Below are positions 30,793 to 31,969 of a stretch of 31,969 bases of DNA, in pieces. The notes beneath the pieces were generated by a model that made no database searches, had not been told where the DNA came from, and saw only the letters and a list, made by a program, of their open reading frames with translations. Origin of the DNA: Thermofilaceae archaeon (GTDB lineage Archaea > Thermoproteota > Thermoprotei > Thermofilales > Thermofilaceae); assembly GCA_027027675.1 (NCBI GenBank), contig JALVKT010000109.1:1-31969 (forward strand). Reading direction: 5' to 3'. The translations under genes were made by a program, and so were the position numbers. Position 1 is the stretch's first letter. The number at the start of each line of letters is the position of its first letter.

Positions 30793-31913
30793 CCCAGCGC
30801 TGACTCGTAGATGCCCCTTATGTCGTCCTCGCTCAGCTCTATAGGCGCGTTTGCAAGGTTCCTCTTGTAGAGGGCCGCCTTCTCCACGAGGTAGTCGATG
30901 TCCTTCTCGGTGAAGCCGACGTCTCTCAGCGTCATCGGGGCGCCAACAGTTTTCTTGAGAACCTCCAGCGCCTCCTTGAGGCCCCCTGGGAGCCCGTAGA
31001 TGCCGAGCCTGTCGAGAAGCTCGTCCATCTTGTCGGGCGCCGCGAAGGCGTAGATGCCCGCCGCGTGGGGCAGTATAAGCAGGTTTGCGAAGCCGTGGGG
31101 CACGCCCTTCCTAACGGTTATCTCGTACCCCAGCCCGTGCCCAATGTTTGTGCCGGCAACGTTTATCGCGTAGCCGGCAAGCATGCTCGCGTACAGCATC
31201 TCGGTGCGGCACTCAAGGCTCCCCCTCACCGCGCAGGGCAGGTTCGCGAAGACGAGGCGGGCGGCCTCGAGGGCGAAGAGGTCTGAGAGCGGCGTGGCCT
31301 TCCTGGAGAAGTAGGCCTCAACCGCGTGGCTCAGCGCGTCGAGCCCCGTGGCTGCAGCCTGCTCAGCCGGCAGGTGCTTCAGGGGCTCGGGGTCTAGCAG
31401 CGCCACGTCCGGCAGTATGCCGTCCCCCACGACGACCGTCTTTACGCCCCTCCCCGTATCCGTGAGGACGGAGTACTTCGTTACCTCGCTCCCGGTGCCG
31501 TGGGTCGTCGGCAGCGCTATTATAGGCTTCACCTTCTCCTCGACAACTTTCGGGTACACCCAGTCGGCCGCCCTGCCGCCAAGCGTGGCGACGACGTCTA
31601 TCGCCTTGGCCGCGTCCATCGCGCTTCCACCCCCGAAGGCGACGTAGAGGTCTACGCCCTCCCTCCTGGCGACCTCGGCCCCCCTGTCCACCGTTTCGAG
31701 GGAGGGGTTCGGCTCGACTTCCGGGAAGAACACGGGCTCTACGCCGGCCTTCCTGAGGAGCCCTCCTATCCTGTCAAGGTAGCCGTGCTTCTTCGCGAAG
31801 TTCCTGCCTGTGACTACGAGGGCCTTTTTCCCGAGGGCCGCGGCCTCCTCGCCCAGCTTTTCGAGGGCGCCACGGCCGAACACGACCTTTGTTGGGTGCC
31901 TATACGTGAACAT
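30789..31913 (-). CDS. iron-containing alcohol dehydrogenase
   Basis: Group III Fe-dependent alcohol dehydrogenase of 374 residues. The NAD(P) region has GGGSAMDAAKAI (94-105), and the iron site is complete: TGLDALSHAVEAY with Asp192 and His196, GTNIGHGLGYEI with His259, and GVPHGFANLL with His273. The substrate motif THGTGSEVTKYSVLTD is at 138-152. The start could be ATG 31913 or GTG 31925; ATG is preferred because MFTYRHPTKVVFG is the usual family start and GGTGAG lies a few bases upstream. A TATA-like GAAATACC around 31948-31955 would place transcription near GTG 31925, which would make the GTG leaderless, so the choice is not final. Substrate alcohol unknown. Confidence 0.93.
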   Translation of the reverse strand: MFTYRHPTKVVFGRGALEKLGEEAAALGKKALVVTGRNFAKKHGYLDRIGGLLRKAGVEPVFFPEVEPNPSLETVDRGAEVARREGVDLYVAFGGGSAMDAAKAIDVVATLGGRAADWVYPKVVEEKVKPIIALPTTHGTGSEVTKYSVLTDTGRGVKTVVVGDGILPDVALLDPEPLKHLPAEQAAATGLDALSHAVEAYFSRKATPLSDLFALEAARLVFANLPCAVRGSLECRTEMLYASMLAGYAINVAGTNIGHGLGYEITVRKGVPHGFANLLILPHAAGIYAFAAPDKMDELLDRLGIYGLPGGLKEALEVLKKTVGAPMTLRDVGFTEKDIDYLVEKAALYKRNLANAPIELSEDDIRGIYESALG

Positions 31914-31947
31914 GCGCTCACCCACCGAGAGTGAATAGTGGCTGCCT

Positions 31948-31960
31948 GGTATTTCTTCCT
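31948..31960 (-). promoter_or_regulatory. TATA-like element of the alcohol dehydrogenase
   Basis: Minus strand reads GGAAGAAATACCA in this region, about 35-45 bases before ATG 31913 and about 25-35 before GTG 31925. It is weak compared with the radA or ATP-cone boxes. Confidence 0.35.
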
Positions 31961-31969
31961 TTTAGCCCA

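Noticed and set aside
1..31969. tRNA, rRNA, CRISPR arrays, insertion sequences and attachment sites
   Set aside because: By eye I find no T-loop (GGTTCRA) with cloverleaf context in the gaps, no repeated spacer units, no transposase and no long direct repeats.

Overview
The window looks like a piece of a chromosome from a GC-rich, probably hyperthermophilic archaeon of the Thermoproteota (crenarchaeal side of TACK). The support is RadA rather than RecA, ribosomal protein S25e (known from Thermoproteota and eukaryotes, generally missing from Euryarchaeota), an Lhr-type helicase, Dph6, THEP1, archaeal MTHFS, TATA-like boxes about 25-35 bases before start codons, frequent GTG/TTG starts, and Arg/Lys/Glu/Val-rich proteins. 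A Thermofilales-like lineage is my guess only. I see no tRNA, rRNA, CRISPR array, insertion sequence or attachment site, and no gene-free stretch above 300 bases. Genes are tightly packed with many 1-30 base overlaps.

Region 1 (1-6300) is informational. It holds the 5' part of radA (minus), a divergent small unknown gene, a Gfo/Idh/MocA oxidoreductase, a 933-residue Lhr-type helicase, an unknown protein with a disordered linker carrying two copies of a short hydrophobic motif, and rps25e (minus). Region 2 (6380-9430) has two multi-CBS proteins (four and eight CBS domains) around a YggU/DUF167 gene.

Region 3 (9430-16130) is the most unusual part. It contains two paralogous membrane proteins with N-terminal zinc ribbons co-transcribed with a SplB-like radical SAM enzyme, a stand-alone ATP-cone protein (minus), and a divergent pair of PrsW-type membrane proteins. 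The plus-strand PrsW has intact catalytic motifs and two N-terminal zinc ribbons. The minus-strand homologue has lost the motifs, so it looks like a pseudoprotease, and it is translationally coupled to a single-pass surface protein with a cytoplasmic zinc ribbon. I propose this as a membrane zinc-ribbon/intramembrane-proteolysis system; that is inference.

Region 4 (16130-24280, minus) holds an apparent operon HIT - Dph6 - amidohydrolase - GH38 alpha-mannosidase, a four-helix membrane protein, and the TldD/PmbA pair. Region 5 (24280-31969) holds a degenerate nucleotidyltransferase, a heterodimeric ABC exporter with one consensus and one degenerate ATP site, a plus-strand set MTHFS - SurE - THEP1 (folate and nucleotide metabolism), and a convergent iron-dependent alcohol dehydrogenase.

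Convergent pairs meet with almost no spacer; two share a single CTAG as both stop codons.
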